Source of the DNA: JAYUHK01 sp043767025
GTDB lineage: Bacteria; Bacteroidota; Bacteroidia; Chitinophagales; Saprospiraceae
Length of the DNA: 9,734 nucleotides
Assembly: GCA_043767025.1 (NCBI GenBank)
Contig: JAYUHK010000067.1
Span: 1-9,734 of the forward strand
Direction: 5' to 3'
Part shown: one piece after another, positions 7,729 through 9,734 of the stretch
How positions within the stretch are numbered: the first letter of the stretch is position 1
How the letters are laid out: every line of letters begins with the position of its first letter
Position numbers and translations under genes: made by a program
Notes under the pieces: model-generated
What the model saw: only the letters and a program-made list of their open reading frames with translations
Told to the model about the DNA's origin: nothing
The model's database searches: none

Positions 7729-7784
7729 AGGAACGCGTCTAAGGAATGAAGAAAAAATAAGTAGTTTATTTTAGACGCGTTCCT
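7729..7784. repeat. 14-nt perfect inverted repeat with ACGCGT in each arm
   Basis: AGGAACGCGTCTAA (7729-7742) is the exact reverse complement of TTAGACGCGTTCCT (7771-7784), with 28 bases between. Each arm carries the self-complementary core ACGCGT. The GC content of the arms stands out from the AT-rich spacer. It lies between two convergent genes and may act as a bidirectional terminator, or the arms may be the ends of a small 56-base repeat element. An 11-base match to part of the right arm and its flank (ATTTTAGACGC, 7768-7778) recurs at 1268-1278, just past the DUF4271 stop. Confidence 0.7.
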
Positions 7785-7813
7785 AAAATAAATTACCCAT
7801 TTTTTCATTCCTT
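7741..7813. repeat. Outer inverted repeat reaching the stop codon of the MORN-caspase gene
   Basis: AAGGAATGAA (7741-7750) pairs perfectly with TTCATTCCTT (7804-7813), and the stem extends inward by one G-U and three A-U pairs (7751-7754 with 7800-7803). The right arm overlaps the minus-strand stop codon (7812-7814) by two bases. The left arm with its flank (AGGAATGAAGAAAAAATAAG, 7742-7761) closely matches 6282-6300, and CCATTTTTT occurs in both right halves (6306-6314 and 7797-7805). The site could serve as the terminator of the caspase gene. Confidence 0.5.
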
Positions 7814-9551
7814 ACCGAGATACCGAAATAGTCATATTGGGGTCGTAAGTGCCTTGTATGACGGGCGATTGGCGATTGCCGGTGTAGCTGCGGACTTTAG
7901 AGTTGATGAATGTGTAGAGTTCTTGCACCGTCACGATGTGGTCGCCGTCGGCATCGGCTTCTCCTTTCAGTCCTCTGATGAGAAAATGGCTGAACACGCC
8001 CTGCCGCAAGCCACTGGACTCGAGCGAATTTTCTTCCGACTTGGAGGACATTATGAGCGCAGTGCCGGGCGAGGCTTGCGCCAAAGATGCGTAATAATTT
8101 GCTAACATATTTTGTACGTCCGTCCCGCGCGCAGCGAGCAAACTCCCCGAGTGACAAGCATCGGCGATACAAAGTTTGTACTTGGCGGGACTGGCTTTGA
8201 GGGCGGCTGTGATTTCTTCGTGCGGCAATTTGTTATTAGAGCCGTCAAAGTCAATCGGTAAAAAAGAGCCTTTGATACCATGCCCCGAAAAATAAAGTAT
8301 GACCAAATCGTTGCTACCTGCTTTCATAAAGGTTTCGGTCATCGTCTTTTTGATGTTCGACTTGGTGGCTTCTTCGTCTATCAAGATGCGCATTTGCTCG
8401 TCGGGGACAGAGCCGCCTTCGGGACTTTTGAAGAAAGCATACATTCGGTAGGCATCGTCGTCGGTGTATTTTAGTACTGGCATATGGTCGTAGGCAGCTA
8501 CTCCGACTACCATGACCCAAACTTTTGGCGCACGCGAATTGGCGGAGGTAATCAGCTCCGACTTGGGTGGCGTTCCTTTATCAATTTTTGATTTCTCGGA
8601 TTTTACTATTTTTTCGGGTACTGACTTGTCTTCCACGGCATTCGGTACGTCGCTATCGGCAAAGTCGACATCTCCTTTATAAATTCCCTGTTCCCAAGTG
8701 CCTTCTGTCTTCGTTCCGTCGGCAGCGTAGAGTGTTCCGATACCTTGATAGCTGCCATTTTCCCAGAAGCCTTTGTATTTTTCTCTGTTGGCGTAGGTCA
8801 TCAACCCTTTGCCGTCTGGTTTGGATTTTTTGAATTGTCCGACGTATCGATTGCCGTCGCGGTAAGCGAATACGCCGCTTCCGTTTTCGCAGTCGCCGCG
8901 CAAGCAACCGAGTTTGGATTTTGCTTCTTCGGGGGTAGCGGCGGTAGTTTCGGCGGGATTGCCGATGTATTCGCCACGTTTCCAGACACCGATGGTTTTT
9001 TTGCCGTCCGAGTGGTAAATGCTTCCCTTGCCGTCCGAAAAGTTGCTTTTAAAATTTCCGATATATCGGTCGCCGTTGGTATAAAAAAAAGTTCCCCAAC
9101 CGTCGGCTTTACCTGTTTTGAACTCGCCTTCGTACTTGCTACCGTCGGGAAAGGCGTACAATCCGAGTCCGCTTTGGCAGTCGCCGAGCAAGCAGCCTGC
9201 CTGAATATCCGTGCCGTCGTCGGAGTTTTTGCTGAATACTGGATTGTCGTCTTCGTCCCAGAGTTGTCCCCTGTGCCAGTTGCCTTTTGCTACGGAGCCG
9301 TCTTTGTAGGTGCGTGTGCCTTTGCCGTCAGGAAATCTTGATTTCCACATTCCTTCATATTTTCCACCGCTTTTGTAGGCGCAAACGCCGTAGCCGTTCA
9401 CTTCGCCGTCTTTAAATTCGCCTGTATATCGGCTGCCACTCGGGAACGTGTAAGTTCCTTTCCCGTTTCGGCAGTCGCCTGCTACACATTGAGCAGAGGT
9501 ATTTTCCTGCCATACTATGCACGCCAGAAGTAATAAAAAGTGGAGTTTCAT
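7812..9551 (-). CDS. Secreted MORN-repeat protein with C-terminal caspase-like (peptidase C14) domain
   Basis: The product is 579 residues from the ATG at 9551, which begins a signal peptide (MKLHFLLLLACIVW to about TSA|QC). Upstream ATGs at 9575 and 9701 are open, but would put a non-signal extension in front. LLAC at 8-11 is a weak lipobox, so a lipoprotein is possible. Residues 21-295 hold three MORN modules, each opened by CxxGDC (Cys22/27, 120/125, 216/221), with repeats of the form YxGxFxxGxxxGxG. A charged Lys/Glu/Ser-rich linker (299-340) follows. The peptidase domain begins at VWVMVVGVAAY (344-354); YFSGHG (420-425) carries catalytic His424 and ADACHSGS (463-470) carries Cys466. The DACHSG form resembles metacaspases and orthocaspases, which cut after Arg/Lys. 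An EF-hand-like loop (533-544, Asp533, 535, 537, Glu544) suggests calcium binding. The protease fold and dyad are clear; substrate and role are unknown. The gene is convergent with the methyltransferase. Confidence 0.92.
   Translation of the reverse strand: MKLHFLLLLACIVWQENTSAQCVAGDCRNGKGTYTFPSGSRYTGEFKDGEVNGYGVCAYKSGGKYEGMWKSRFPDGKGTRTYKDGSVAKGNWHRGQLWDEDDNPVFSKNSDDGTDIQAGCLLGDCQSGLGLYAFPDGSKYEGEFKTGKADGWGTFFYTNGDRYIGNFKSNFSDGKGSIYHSDGKKTIGVWKRGEYIGNPAETTAATPEEAKSKLGCLRGDCENGSGVFAYRDGNRYVGQFKKSKPDGKGLMTYANREKYKGFWENGSYQGIGTLYAADGTKTEGTWEQGIYKGDVDFADSDVPNAVEDKSVPEKIVKSEKSKIDKGTPPKSELITSANSRAPKVWVMVVGVAAYDHMPVLKYTDDDAYRMYAFFKSPEGGSVPDEQMRILIDEEATKSNIKKTMTETFMKAGSNDLVILYFSGHGIKGSFLPIDFDGSNNKLPHEEITAALKASPAKYKLCIADACHSGSLLAARGTDVQNMLANYYASLAQASPGTALIMSSKSEENSLESSGLRQGVFSHFLIRGLKGEADADGDHIVTVQELYTFINSKVRSYTGNRQSPVIQGTYDPNMTISVSR
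8667..9491 (-). repeat. Triplicated MORN module within the caspase gene
   Basis: Three modules of about 80 residues occupy 9240-9491, 8955-9197 and 8667-8909. Each reads CxxGDC, xxGxG, YxGxF, GxGxxxYxxG, YxGxW/F, GKG or GIG, then a shortened third repeat (G.W..G.). In all there are about six full MORN repeats and three half repeats. The unit is conserved in protein but diverged in DNA, so the duplication is old. In known MORN proteins the repeats form extended beta-sheets that bind membranes or partners; the role here is not known. Confidence 0.8.
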
Positions 9552-9708
9552 ATCGTCAAAAAATTTTTTTATCATTGCACGGTTTTTTTGGGCATACGCT
9601 TTACTAATTGATGTTACGCAAAATATTTTTTTACTAAAAATTTCAGGCAGCATTTTATTCAATTTGACTGTCTTTTTCAGACGTGCCTTGTAGAAATTCA
9701 AGTTTTTG

Positions 9709-9716
9709 CAAAAATA
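9709..9716 (-). promoter_or_regulatory. Possible -7 promoter element for the MORN-caspase gene
   Basis: The minus strand reads TATTTTTG followed by C, an exact TAnnTTTG match. It overlaps the 12-base palindrome TTTTTGCAAAAA (9703-9714). Transcription from here would start near 9702, so the ATG at 9701 would be essentially leaderless and the ATG at 9551 would have a leader of about 150 bases. A second, imperfect candidate (TATTTTGCG, minus strand, 9617-9625) is closer. The upstream -33 region runs to the window edge and is not convincing. Confidence 0.4.
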
Positions 9717-9734
9717 TCGTCTGGCGAAGCGAAA

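Noticed and set aside
8745..9341. 198-codon plus-strand open frame opposite the MORN repeats
   Set aside because: Its low-complexity Val/Ala/Phe/Gly product mirrors the repeated codons of the MORN array on the other strand; there is no start context or family match.
1..9734. tRNA, rRNA, CRISPR, transposase or phage genes
   Set aside because: No cloverleaf-like GGTTCGAATCC arm, no regularly spaced direct repeats and no mobile-element protein were seen on either strand.

Overview
The window looks like chromosomal DNA of a member of the Bacteroidota. Four things point there: a secreted protein with a C-terminal type IX secretion sorting domain; a DUF4271 membrane protein next to a Bacteroidota-type uroporphyrinogen-III synthase; upstream regions with the TAnnTTTG (-7) promoter element; and genes without clear Shine-Dalgarno sequences. 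The sequence alone does not fix the class or genus. Coding DNA is of moderate GC and the spacers are AT-rich.

Layout. Positions 1-2248 hold three minus-strand genes, read right to left: a DUF4271 membrane protein, hemD (uroporphyrinogen-III synthase), and a Nudix hydrolase of the CoA-pyrophosphatase type that runs off the left edge. A divergent spacer (2249-2416) carries a clear promoter for the leftward set. Rightward from 2417 come fadH (2,4-dienoyl-CoA reductase), a secreted T9SS cargo protein with an unrecognised N-terminal region, and an RsmB/NOP-family rRNA cytosine-5 methyltransferase. A minus-strand gene at 7812-9551 faces the methyltransferase and encodes a secreted protein with MORN repeats fused to a caspase-like (peptidase C14) domain. 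No spacer exceeds 300 bases; the longest (7582-7811, 230 bases) lies between the two convergent genes and is full of inverted repeats.

The genes do not form one pathway. DUF4271-hemD is a linkage I recall from Bacteroidota and suggests tetrapyrrole synthesis near the membrane. fadH serves breakdown of unsaturated fatty acids, and the methyltransferase serves ribosome maturation. The two exported proteins are the accessory part of the window. The MORN-caspase is the most interesting gene: three copies of a roughly 80-residue MORN module, each capped by CxxGDC, precede a lysine-rich linker and a protease domain with an intact His/Cys dyad and an EF-hand-like loop. The second notable signal is a pair of related intergenic hairpins (6278-6328 and 7741-7813), the second of which encloses most of a 14-nt perfect inverted repeat. 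No RNA genes, CRISPR arrays, transposases or phage genes were seen.
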